Shown here: piece by piece, positions 56,735 to 64,000 of the stretch
How positions within the stretch are numbered: the first letter of the stretch is position 1
Layout of the letters: the number at the start of each line of letters is the position of its first letter
DNA from: CAYVBE01 sp964448935
GTDB taxonomy: Bacteria > Planctomycetota > Brocadiia > SM23-32
Direction: 5' to 3'
DNA: 64,000 nucleotides
Assembly (NCBI GenBank): GCA_964448935.1
Contig: CAYVBE010000001.1
Location: 1-64,000 of the forward strand
Position numbers and translations under genes: made by a program
The notes under the pieces: generated by a model
What the model was told of the DNA's origin: nothing
Seen by the model: the letters and a program-made list of their open reading frames with translations, nothing else
Databases searched by the model: none

Positions 56735-58501
56735 TCAGGAGGAATCCCGCTGAGTCACACGCAGCACCTCTTCCACCGTTGTCACGCCGGCCATGGCCTT
56801 CTGGGCGCCGTCTTCGCGGAGGACCTTCACGCGGTCGGCCACCACCTTCTGGCGTATCTCGCTGGAGGAGGCGCGGCGGTTGATCAGGCGCTGGCACTGG
56901 TCGTCTATGGGCAGCAGCTCGAAGATGCCGATTCGCCCGCGGTAGCCGGTGCCCAGGCACGCGTCGCAGCCATCGCCGCGCCGGAAAGTGGCGTCGGCCG
57001 CCTGCTCCGGCGTGAGGCCCAGCAGGTCAAGCTGCCCCTGCGAGACCTCGGCGGGGCGCGCGCAGTCCGGGCAGATGCGCCGCACCAGCCGCTGCGCCAG
57101 CACTGCCAGCAGCGCGGAGGAGATCAGGAACGGCTCCACCCCCAGGTCCAGCAGGCGTGCGATGGCGCCCGCCGCGTCGTTGGTGTGCAGGGTGCTGAAC
57201 ATCAAGTGTCCGGTCAGCGAGCTCTGCACGGCCATCGAGGCGGTCTCGCCATCGCGAATCTCGCCGATCATGATGATGTCCGGGTCCTGTCGCACGATGG
57301 AGCGCAGCATGGAGCCGAAGGTCACGTTCTTGCGCGCCTGCACCTGTATCTGGCTCACGCCGTCCAGCTTGTATTCCACCGGGTCCTCGATGGTGATGAT
57401 GTTCATTTCGGGGGAGTTGATCTCCATCAGCGATGCGTAGAGCGTGGTGCTCTTGCCGCTGCCGGTGGGCCCGGTGACCAGGATCATGCCGTGGGAGTAG
57501 CGGATGAGTTCTTTGAAGGTGGCCAGGTTCTCCCGATCCAGGCCGAGTTCTTCGAGGGTCAGCAGCTTCTCCTGCTTGTCCAGCAGCCGCAGGACCGCGC
57601 GCTCGCCATCGCTGGTGGGCACCACGGACATGCGGACGTCAATCTCCCGGTCGGCGTATCGGAACGATGCCCGCCCGTCCTGCGGCGCCCGGCGCTCGGC
57701 GATGTCCATCTTGCCCAGCACCTTGATGCGCGACATGATGCCGTCGCGGGCGGAGCGCGGCAGGTCCAGGATGTCGTGCAGGATGCCGTCCGTGCGGAAG
57801 CGCACGCGCAGGCGGTCGCCCATGGGCTGGAAGTGGATGTCGGTGCTGCCGGTGCGGACCGCCTGGGCGATGAGCAGGGAGACGAGTTTCACCACGGGAG
57901 CCTTGCGCATCAGCTCGCCGAAGTCGGTCACCCGCTCGACTTGCGCCACGCTCTCGGCCAGCTCCTCGTCGGTCAACTCCCCGGCGGCGCTTTCCAGATA
58001 TTCCGGCCGCTGCCGCACGGACCTGTCCACGCAGTCCGCCACCTCGGAGGCGGGGGCCAGGCGGCAGGATACCGGCACGCGGAACAGCCCGCCCATCTCG
58101 CCGATTATCTGTCCGATGTCGGGGCCGGGCGCCAGGGCCAGCTCCAGTCGCTCGTCCGTCAGGGCGGTGGCGCAGACCCCTTCGCGTCGGGCGTACTCCG
58201 GCGGCACGCGCTCGAAGAAGCCCTCTGGCACGACGCAGCCCGCCAGGCTCTCCTCGCAGGGCATGCCCAGGTAGCGGGCCAGCGCGGGCAGCAGGTCCTC
58301 CTCCGGGATGCCGCCTTCTTCCATAATGATGGTGACGGCGGGGTGCCAGTCCTTGCGCATCTGCTCGCGCAGCCGCTCCGCCTCGGCCGGCGTGATGACC
58401 TCCTCGGTCAGCAGCGCGTCTATGAGGGTGGCGTCTCTGGCGGTTGTGCTGGAAATGGCTTGATATCCCTTCCGGTTATTCCTCGGTCTTGTTCTCGTCA
58501 C
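56735..58501 (-). CDS. gspE: type II secretion ATPase GspE
   Basis: 588 aa. Hexameric cytoplasmic ATPase that powers pseudopilus growth. The N-terminal domain is GspE-N-like (PALARYLGMPCEE). The P-loop core contains GPTGSGKSTTL at about residue 343, Asp box IEDPVEYKLDGVSQIQVQ and Walker B IGEIRDGETA. A four-cysteine zinc motif follows (CPDC near 476, CDAC near 511). Start is uncertain: a GTG at 58501 overlaps the gspD stop, and I find no ATG upstream of the core. A GGAAGGG about 35 nt further on hints at an ATT or later start. Confidence 0.93.
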   Translation of the reverse strand: MTRTRPRNNRKGYQAISSTTARDATLIDALLTEEVITPAEAERLREQMRKDWHPAVTIIMEEGGIPEEDLLPALARYLGMPCEESLAGCVVPEGFFERVPPEYARREGVCATALTDERLELALAPGPDIGQIIGEMGGLFRVPVSCRLAPASEVADCVDRSVRQRPEYLESAAGELTDEELAESVAQVERVTDFGELMRKAPVVKLVSLLIAQAVRTGSTDIHFQPMGDRLRVRFRTDGILHDILDLPRSARDGIMSRIKVLGKMDIAERRAPQDGRASFRYADREIDVRMSVVPTSDGERAVLRLLDKQEKLLTLEELGLDRENLATFKELIRYSHGMILVTGPTGSGKSTTLYASLMEINSPEMNIITIEDPVEYKLDGVSQIQVQARKNVTFGSMLRSIVRQDPDIIMIGEIRDGETASMAVQSSLTGHLMFSTLHTNDAAGAIARLLDLGVEPFLISSALLAVLAQRLVRRICPDCARPAEVSQGQLDLLGLTPEQAADATFRRGDGCDACLGTGYRGRIGIFELLPIDDQCQRLINRRASSSEIRQKVVADRVKVLREDGAQKAMAGVTTVEEVLRVTQRDSS

Positions 58502-60431
58502 GGCCCTCGGGTGTCGGCACGGCTTCGGAGGGCAGCATGGCTCCCTTTTCCTCCGCTTTGTCCGCCAGTTCCTGACGGCGCCGGCGTGCTTCGGCAGTCA
58601 TGGTCTCCGCCGTTCTGTGCACGGTCGGTGTGATGAAGATGCAGAGGTGCCGTTCCTCATCGGTCTCGACCGTGCGCCGGAACAGGGCGCCCAGGATGGG
58701 AATGCGACCCAGGATGGGGATGGCGCGGACCGTCTTGGACTTGGTGGTGCGGGTCAGGCCCCCGAAGACCACCGTGTTGCCGTCCGGCACAGTGACTTCG
58801 GTCTCGGCCGTCCGCTCGGTCTTGTTGGTCAGTCTGATCCCCTCCGAGGTGGTGGTGCTGGGCAGGAACTGGTCTACTTCGGTAAGCACCTTCAGCCGCA
58901 CGGTGCCCTCGTCGTTGATGTGAGGGGTGATCTCCAGGTTGATGTTGGCCTCGTGGAAGCCGCCGCTGGTGATCTCCCGCGTTCCGGCCTCCGGGGAGAG
59001 GATGCTCTTGGCGAACTCCCGCTTCTCGGCGATTGTGACGGAGGCAGCCTTGTTGTCCACCGTTGTGATACGCGGGCCGGCCACGAAGGAGATGCCCTCG
59101 TCCTTCTGCGAAGCCCGGACCAGAGCGGCTATCTTGGTGGCCTCGTCCTTGAATATACCGGCCGTCAGTCCGCCCTCCGTCGGGGGTATGGGGACTCGGC
59201 CTGCCGTGGTGAGTTCGGACAGGCCGAAGGTGGTGCCGCCGAAGCCCCGAGGGTCGTCACTCGGTCCGTCTATGGAGTTCAGCTCGATTCCGATGTCCAT
59301 CAGCCGGTTGGTACTGATTTCGATCAGCACCGCCTCGATCTCCACCTGAGCCCTGGGCCTGTCCAGGTCTTCCAGCAGGGGCAGCAGTTCCTGGTAGCGC
59401 GGCTGCGTGGCGATGAGGATCAGCGCGCTGTTGGCCGCGTCCGCGATGATCTCCAGGGGCTCGCGCGCGGCGCCGCGTACCTCGCCCTCGGGGTTGCTGG
59501 CGTTCAGGACCGCGTCCAGCGTCTGTTTCAGGTCGTCCACGTCGCGGTTCAGCACGTTGTAGATGTGGTACTGCCGCGCGGATTCGTCCGGCTTCACGTC
59601 GAAGGTCTCGATGTACTTCACGATGCGGGGTATGTCCTGCGGGTCGCCCAGGAGCACCAGGGAGTTGCGCGGGCGGTTCAGGGTGATGGAGAACTGCTCC
59701 AGCCGCTTCTTCAGCGCCGGGCTGGCCTGGCTCTTCAGGCTGTTCAGGTAGTCGGTGGCCACCGTGTGCAGGGTCTCCACGGAGCTCTGCTGTGCCTGGT
59801 AGACCCGGTGGGTTAGCTCGCCGTCGCTGCGATCGAGCTGACGGATGAGCGCGCGCATGGCGGACACGTTGACGCCGTGATCGGTGATGACGAGCTGGTT
59901 GAGGTCCGGATAGGGCTGGATCTTCCCTGCGGCCGACTTCAGGGGGGTCAGGACGCCGGTGAGGGCCTGGGCGTCGGCGTTCTTCAGCTCCACGGTCACG
60001 GTGCGGATGGCGTCGCTCTGCAGACCCGCTGCGGCCTCTTCGCCCACGGGCAGTCCGTCCGCCTTGCCGGACGGGGCGATCTCTATGTAGCCGCCGCGGT
60101 CCAGCACGGTGTAGCCGGCCTTGCGCAGCACGCCGCTGAAGACGCCCATGGCCTTCTCACGGGAGACCTGCACCCCGGCGCCGCTGACCACGTCCACCGG
60201 GGCCTCGCCCGGAAAGCGCTCGGGCAGCAGGACGGGCTTGCCGGTCTGCTGGCTCAGAAACTCGATCACCGAACTCAACGTCACCCCGGAGAGCGTGATC
60301 TGGTATCCCTCTTCGCCTTCCGCGGGCTGCGCGGTGTCCGGCGGCCCGTTTTCCTCCGCCGAGTGGACGCGGAAGGGCGCATGCATCAGGGCCAGAAGTG
60401 CCAGGAAGACGAGCGGACCGGTCTTTCTCAT
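58476..60431 (-). CDS. gspD: type II secretion outer-membrane secretin GspD
   Basis: 651 aa. Forms the outer-membrane channel. Signal peptide at residues 1-24. The N0 domain (ITLSGVTLSSVIEFLSQQTG) is followed by secretin N domains with FYIxNxxA-like strands (YHIYNVLNRDVDDLKQTLDAVL). The gated C-terminal barrel begins VEIEAVLIEISTNRLMDIGIEL and contains VVFGGLTRTTKSKTVRAIPILGRIPILGALFR. The C-terminus is charged (TPEGRDENKTEE). Translation of gspE starts within its last codons. I see no pilotin gene nearby. Confidence 0.94.
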   Translation of the reverse strand: MRKTGPLVFLALLALMHAPFRVHSAEENGPPDTAQPAEGEEGYQITLSGVTLSSVIEFLSQQTGKPVLLPERFPGEAPVDVVSGAGVQVSREKAMGVFSGVLRKAGYTVLDRGGYIEIAPSGKADGLPVGEEAAAGLQSDAIRTVTVELKNADAQALTGVLTPLKSAAGKIQPYPDLNQLVITDHGVNVSAMRALIRQLDRSDGELTHRVYQAQQSSVETLHTVATDYLNSLKSQASPALKKRLEQFSITLNRPRNSLVLLGDPQDIPRIVKYIETFDVKPDESARQYHIYNVLNRDVDDLKQTLDAVLNASNPEGEVRGAAREPLEIIADAANSALILIATQPRYQELLPLLEDLDRPRAQVEIEAVLIEISTNRLMDIGIELNSIDGPSDDPRGFGGTTFGLSELTTAGRVPIPPTEGGLTAGIFKDEATKIAALVRASQKDEGISFVAGPRITTVDNKAASVTIAEKREFAKSILSPEAGTREITSGGFHEANINLEITPHINDEGTVRLKVLTEVDQFLPSTTTSEGIRLTNKTERTAETEVTVPDGNTVVFGGLTRTTKSKTVRAIPILGRIPILGALFRRTVETDEERHLCIFITPTVHRTAETMTAEARRRRQELADKAEEKGAMLPSEAVPTPEGRDENKTEE

Positions 60432-61351
60432 GATTGTTCCTCCTCTATGGCGCGGCTCACATAAAGCACGCTGACGGTGGCCTCCTCCCGCCGGACGAAC
60501 GCCGTCAAAGCGGTCACCATGCCCGGATGCGATCCCCGCACCCGCACCGTGAAGTACCGGCTGGCCACGTCCAGCGCGGGCACAAGTTGCCGCACCAACT
60601 GCGGCGCGTCCAGCATGGTCAGAAATGCCTCCAAATCTTCCCGCGTCTCAAACGGCTGCTCCTCCCGGCGCTTCAGCAGCCGGGCGGTCACCTGGTCGTC
60701 GCTCCACAGGGAGTTCAGCACCTCCCGCGGCGCGGTGTTGACGTTGACCCGCAGCGGGTGCGACGTCAGCAGTCGCAGCAGCGACGGCTTGTCCGATCCT
60801 TCCACAAACAGGTCCGTCGTGACCACGGGCGCCCGCAGCACCTCGGAGGCCCGCAGCACGGGCTCCCGTGCTGCCACCCATTGCCGGAGGGCCCGGTAAT
60901 CCTGGTCCCCGCCGCCGGCCTGCAGCACGGCCCGGTACAGCGCAGGGCGCAGGTCGGGGTAGACGCGTGAGTCCCGAGGGTTGCGGGCCGCACGGTTGAC
61001 GTTCAGCAGGCGGTCTTCGTCCCATATCCGGAAAACGCACGTCACCCCGCCGATCTCGATCGAATGCTCGGGCTCCGCCCAGAGTTCATCCAGCGAGTCG
61101 AATTCGTTCTCCTCCGCGTCCTCCTTCAGCATTGCCAGAGCGTACTGCAATGCCGACTCCACCGCGCGCCCGCGCCGGAAGCCGTCGCGCGCATTCAGCG
61201 CGGTTCGACGGCTGACGCCGGCAGCATAGCTGAGCGCGTAGCCCACCAGGGCCACCACGGCCAGCACCAGCACGGTCATGATCAGCACCAGGCCGCCCCT
61301 ACCGCCCGACGGACGGCGACGCTGCCCGGGCCGAAAGGGTAATCTCTGCAT
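60428..61351 (-). CDS. gspK: minor pseudopilin GspK
   Basis: 307 aa from the ATG at 61351 (a TTG one codon earlier is possible). GspK caps the pseudopilus. Leader GG/LVLIMTVLVLAVVALVG; as usual for GspK, the fifth residue is not Glu (Met here). The large second domain has the family's helix-hairpin-helix stretch RVNVNTAPREVLNSL and the segment IWDEDRLLNVNRAARNP. It overlaps gspM by 53 nt and gspD by ATGA. Size is typical and much larger than the other pseudopilins. Confidence 0.9.
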   Translation of the reverse strand: MQRLPFRPGQRRRPSGGRGGLVLIMTVLVLAVVALVGYALSYAAGVSRRTALNARDGFRRGRAVESALQYALAMLKEDAEENEFDSLDELWAEPEHSIEIGGVTCVFRIWDEDRLLNVNRAARNPRDSRVYPDLRPALYRAVLQAGGGDQDYRALRQWVAAREPVLRASEVLRAPVVTTDLFVEGSDKPSLLRLLTSHPLRVNVNTAPREVLNSLWSDDQVTARLLKRREEQPFETREDLEAFLTMLDAPQLVRQLVPALDVASRYFTVRVRGSHPGMVTALTAFVRREEATVSVLYVSRAIEEEQS

Positions 61352-61832
61352 CAATCAGTTGCGGCACTTCCTCGTTCGGGGTTATGCGCAGCTTCGTGGT
61401 CCGCACCGCCGGGTCCAGTCCTTCGGTGGCCTGCAGGAACCTCACCAGGGCCTTATGGCTGAGGCCGACCATATCCAGTTCCACCGTCCGCTCCAAAACG
61501 CCGTCCTCGGCGGGTCCCGAGCTGGCCTCCGGGGAGCCGTCAATCCTCTCGCGCACGTTCTCCCGCGCTGCGATCCGGGTGACGGCCCGGATGTCGAACG
61601 CCTCCGGGTCCTGCAGGGTCTGGTTGGCGCGGGCGGCGCGCTCGGTCAATTCCTCGTACTCCGTCGCCATGTTTTGGATCTCGCGGAGCTGCCCGCGGGC
61701 TCTCTGCTCCTGGGCGCGCAGGCGGCTCAGCCTCACCCACAGGGCTCCCTCCGCCGCCAGGCACACGACCAGCAGGGCGATCAGCGCCGCCGGCAGCCGG
61801 TGTTTTCGTGCCCATGCAAGCATCGGAGTCAC
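61299..61832 (-). CDS. gspM: GspM-like inner-membrane assembly protein
   Basis: 177 aa. One N-terminal membrane helix (about residues 13-33: LPAALIALLVVCLAAEGALWV) is followed by a coiled-coil stretch and an alpha/beta domain (LERTVELDMVGLSHKALVRFLQATEGL). That is the GspM/PilO layout. It binds GspL in the platform. GTG start forms a GTGA overlap with the gspL stop; an ATG at 61823 is an alternative. Recognition rests on topology, length and neighbours rather than on strong motifs. Overlap with gspK is long. Confidence 0.75.
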   Translation of the reverse strand: MTPMLAWARKHRLPAALIALLVVCLAAEGALWVRLSRLRAQEQRARGQLREIQNMATEYEELTERAARANQTLQDPEAFDIRAVTRIAARENVRERIDGSPEASSGPAEDGVLERTVELDMVGLSHKALVRFLQATEGLDPAVRTTKLRITPNEEVPQLIDAEITLSARAASPSVGR

Positions 61833-63211
61833 CTGTATTTCAGCGTCATGTCCACACGAACTCGGCCGTCCTGGAGTATCGCGGCCCCCGTGTCCCCGCT
61901 GCGCCGGAATCCCGGCGCCGAGTTCAGGATGCGCTCCAGGTCCACCTCCTGCGGTGCGACGGCCTTCAGCCGGACCCGCTGCTGGTTTATGTCCAGCAGC
62001 TCGAAGTCCACGTCCGCCTGATTGAGGGCGGACGCCAGGTCATGCCAGCGCTGCAGGCAGGAGACGGTCATCGTCTCTTCAGCCGCCAGCGCGTCGCGCC
62101 GCGCTTGCTCGACCGCCGCGTTGAGCCGGGCATAGGTTGTTACCTCGGGGCCGACCCGGCTGAGCGCCGCGCGCCGGCTTTCCTCCAGGGTCTCAATCCG
62201 CCGGCCGGCGTCGAGCATCTGTCGCACCGTGTAAACGCCGACCAGGCAGACGATCAGAACCAGCAGGGCCAGCGCGACGGCTGCCAGGCGCTCGACCTGC
62301 CGGGCGAATGCCTGATGCGCCAGCTCGCCGCGCCGCAGGTTGACGGCCGTCTCCTTCTCCTTCGCCGCCACCCGTGCCATGCGCCGGGGCACCCCCGGGG
62401 CGCCGTCGGCCGGCATCTCTTCGGCGCGTTCCACCGCCATGCCCAGGGATTCCTGCAGCGGCGCGGCCAGGTCGTCCGTCGAGTTCGAGCGGGTCAGAAC
62501 CACCCGGTCGGCTTCTTCGCCGCCATAGGTCAGTCGCGCGGAGCGAAGGGCCAGGCGCGTCCTGTCACATATCTCCCGGACGCCGTCTCCCGCCGCGCGA
62601 GCGGCGCCCAGCCACTGGACCTGGCACGTCAGCGGCCGGCCGTCCCGCACCAGGACGGCCTCGGAATGATCCCCGTCCAGTCGCAGCAGCCACGACTGGC
62701 CGGGCTGCGCGTCCCACAGCGGCTGCGTGGCCGCCACCAGGGCCGGCTGCACCACGGATGGGTCCACGCCCGCCGCCTGAAAGGCGTCCAGCAGGGACCG
62801 GATGCGCTCCCGCGGGCAGGCCGACACCAGCATCCTGGACCCCTCCGCGCCCCACGGCACGATCGGGCCCAAGGGCTCCACCACATACTCCTCGATGGCC
62901 GCGGGCAGGCGGCCTTCCAGTGAGTAGTGCAACGTCTTTTCCACCCGCGACCGGGAGCGGAAAGGGAAACTCACGACCCGGTAAAGGCACCACGCGGAGG
63001 GCACGGCCACCGCGACGGTGTGCCGCCCTCGGCCCACTTCGTCCAGCAGCCGGCCGAGTGGCTCCGACAGGCGCCCGCCGGCCTCGGACGGGTCGCCCAG
63101 CGGAGGCGTAACGGGCACTTCCACCTCCCACTGGGGCTCCCGGTTCCTGCCGAACCGCCCGTAGGCAGCGGCGCGTATCGCGCCCGCCCGTATTTCGATC
63201 CCGATGATCAT
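61829..63211 (-). CDS. gspL: GspL/PilM-type platform protein
   Basis: 460 aa from the ATG giving MIIGIEIRAGAIRAAAYG; the frame upstream is not homologous. The N-terminal actin-like part (IGIEIRAG, VPSAWCLYRVVSFPF, SWLLRLDGDHSEAVLV) resembles PilM/GspL cytoplasmic domains. It is followed by a membrane helix at about residues 306-326 (LAAVALALLVLIVCLVG) and a PilN-like periplasmic alpha/beta domain. GspL recruits GspE to the membrane. First gene of the gsp operon, with its own promoter upstream. Confidence 0.82.
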   Translation of the reverse strand: MIIGIEIRAGAIRAAAYGRFGRNREPQWEVEVPVTPPLGDPSEAGGRLSEPLGRLLDEVGRGRHTVAVAVPSAWCLYRVVSFPFRSRSRVEKTLHYSLEGRLPAAIEEYVVEPLGPIVPWGAEGSRMLVSACPRERIRSLLDAFQAAGVDPSVVQPALVAATQPLWDAQPGQSWLLRLDGDHSEAVLVRDGRPLTCQVQWLGAARAAGDGVREICDRTRLALRSARLTYGGEEADRVVLTRSNSTDDLAAPLQESLGMAVERAEEMPADGAPGVPRRMARVAAKEKETAVNLRRGELAHQAFARQVERLAAVALALLVLIVCLVGVYTVRQMLDAGRRIETLEESRRAALSRVGPEVTTYARLNAAVEQARRDALAAEETMTVSCLQRWHDLASALNQADVDFELLDINQQRVRLKAVAPQEVDLERILNSAPGFRRSGDTGAAILQDGRVRVDMTLKYR

Positions 63212-63254
63212 CTTGTCCCAGCCGGCCCTGTTGTCCCTGTTATCTGCATGTAGA

Positions 63255-63283
63255 ACAATAACATACGATTGCCCGCGCCGCAA
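63255..63283 (-). promoter_or_regulatory. gsp operon promoter
   Basis: Minus strand: -35 TTGCGG (63283-63278), 17-bp spacer, -10 TATTGT (63260-63255), start near 63247 and a leader of about 36 nt before gspL. The surrounding 110-bp gap also allows a GCCCGC/GCGGGC pairing that could end the upstream transcript. Confidence 0.5.
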
Positions 63284-63321
63284 CCATCCGTTCGGCGATT
63301 GCGGGCCGCTGCGCACACCGG

Positions 63322-63999
63322 TCAGGGGGCGTTCAGCCGCTGGTGGCGCAATGCGCGCGACACCGGCCCCAGCGGCACCGTAACGGCCGCGTGGACGCCT
63401 TCCGCCGACGACACGCGGACGGCGGCGGTCACGCCGCGCGGCACCGGCGCAATGGCCTGCGCAGGGACGCCGGCCAGCGCGAACCACCGCTCCAGACCCT
63501 CCGGCGCGACGTAGACCAGTGCCTGAGGCCGCTCGGGCATGCCCTCGATGGAGGCGTTGAATCGCGCCTCGTCCCGCAGCGAAAAACGCCCGCTGTCCCC
63601 GAGCGCCCGTATCTGGCGGACGCGTCTCAGGGACTCTGCGCCCACCAGCAGCGTGGTGCGTTCTTGGCCCGCATCCAGGGCGGCCTTCGCATCCTGGCCC
63701 AGCAGCCCGCCGAAGAGGGCGGCCCAGTTATCGTGCGGCACCACGTCCGCCGTGCGCACGCCGGACATGGTCCGGTCATCCGATTCTTTCGGTTCCAGCG
63801 TCAGAGGCAGGGGACGCGCGGACGCCGGCGTTTTCGCCAGCGCCTCCCAGAGCCGCGCAGGCCGGCCGGGGTTGCTGCCTGTAGATTGCAGCAGCAACTG
63901 GAGGCGCCGGCCGTCCCCGGGCCGGGGCAGGGCAGCCAGCACCTCGGCCGCCGGCTCCTCCGGCGCCTCGCTGTCTCCCAGAACCTGCCTCAGGCGGTT
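63322..63999 (-). CDS. hypothetical protein, 5' end beyond the window
   Basis: About 225 codons are visible and open to the window edge, so the start lies outside. I do not recognise the family. The visible part is soluble-looking, with no membrane helix. It has segments such as LRQVLGDSEAPEEPAAEVLA, RTTLLVGAESLRRVRQIRAL, SGRFSLRDEARFNASIEGM and ALVYVAPEGLERWFALAGV. These look like an alpha/beta periplasmic or envelope protein of the DUF3352 kind, but that is a weak resemblance. It is on the same strand as the gsp genes, 110 bp upstream of gspL, and has its own stop, so it may or may not be part of the operon. Confidence 0.55.
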   Translation of the reverse strand, partial: NRLRQVLGDSEAPEEPAAEVLAALPRPGDGRRLQLLLQSTGSNPGRPARLWEALAKTPASARPLPLTLEPKESDDRTMSGVRTADVVPHDNWAALFGGLLGQDAKAALDAGQERTTLLVGAESLRRVRQIRALGDSGRFSLRDEARFNASIEGMPERPQALVYVAPEGLERWFALAGVPAQAIAPVPRGVTAAVRVSSAEGVHAAVTVPLGPVSRALRHQRLNAP

Positions 64000-64000
64000 C

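Overview
The window is GC-rich bacterial chromosome, almost fully coding. I infer a member of the PVC-like or Planctomycetota-like radiation, or a neighbouring candidate phylum. The reasons are a MoxR/DUF58/von Willebrand-factor-A/DUF4175 operon with secreted squalene-cyclase-like repeat proteins, a one-step sulfatase, a CFI-box C-terminal secreted protein, a long SecE, and intergenic hairpin repeats. This rests on recollection of family distributions, not on a search. A RACo-like corrinoid activator and a CooC-like nickel ATPase with its CxC motif suggest an anaerobic or facultative organism with corrinoid/CODH chemistry.

Layout. 1-16.5 kb: the 3' end of a tRNA (probably Trp), then secE-nusG-rplKAJL-rpoBC running straight into rpsL-rpsG-fusA (no tuf), and a [2Fe-2S]/ASKHA activator gene with its own promoter. 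16.6-19.4 kb (minus): rpsB-tsf-pyrH-frr, read from a near-consensus promoter with a leader of about 150 nt. 19.8-33.2 kb (plus): moxR, DUF58, two membrane VWA proteins, a 1539-residue coiled-coil DUF4175-like protein and a secreted alpha/alpha-toroid protein. The last five genes from DUF58 on are joined by ATGA overlaps. 33.2-35.4 kb (minus): sulfatase and CooC-like ATPase. 35.4-36.5 kb: a hairpin-repeat island and a HigB/HigA-type toxin-antitoxin pair. 36.6-40.5 kb (plus): Gfo/Idh oxidoreductase, a second toroid protein closely similar to the first, a TIM-barrel isomerase and an aldo/keto reductase. 40.5-43.9 kb (minus): pdhA-pdhB-pdhC. 44.1-44.3 kb: a compound inverted repeat built of six hairpins. 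44.3-45.6 kb (minus): a secreted GH10 xylanase. 45.9-52.6 kb (plus): a giant gingipain-like/FN3/CFI-box secreted protein followed 4 nt later by a GspC-like protein. 52.6-53.5 kb: a second hairpin island and a MITE-like element. 53.5-64 kb (minus): a type II secretion operon gspL-M-K-D-E-F-G-H-I-J and the edge of an unknown gene.

How the parts fit. The first 20 kb is core transcription and translation. The distal third appears to be a complete general secretion pathway (pseudopilins, secretin, ATPase, inner-membrane platform). Its recruitment subunit GspC has been moved next to one very large exported protein, which suggests a dedicated substrate. The GH10 xylanase and sulfatase point to polysaccharide degradation.

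The most unusual material is non-coding. Three intergenic islands (35.44-35.70, 44.09-44.34 and 52.60-53.08 kb) share hairpin modules whose stems differ by compensatory changes. One is a two-stem hairpin with a constant CCCAGGGC/GCCCTGGG outer stem and an inner stem that is paired but different in each clear copy. Next to the third island lies a 254-bp element with 23-bp perfect terminal inverted repeats flanked by direct CTAA repeats. I do not recognise a named RNA or repeat family for these.
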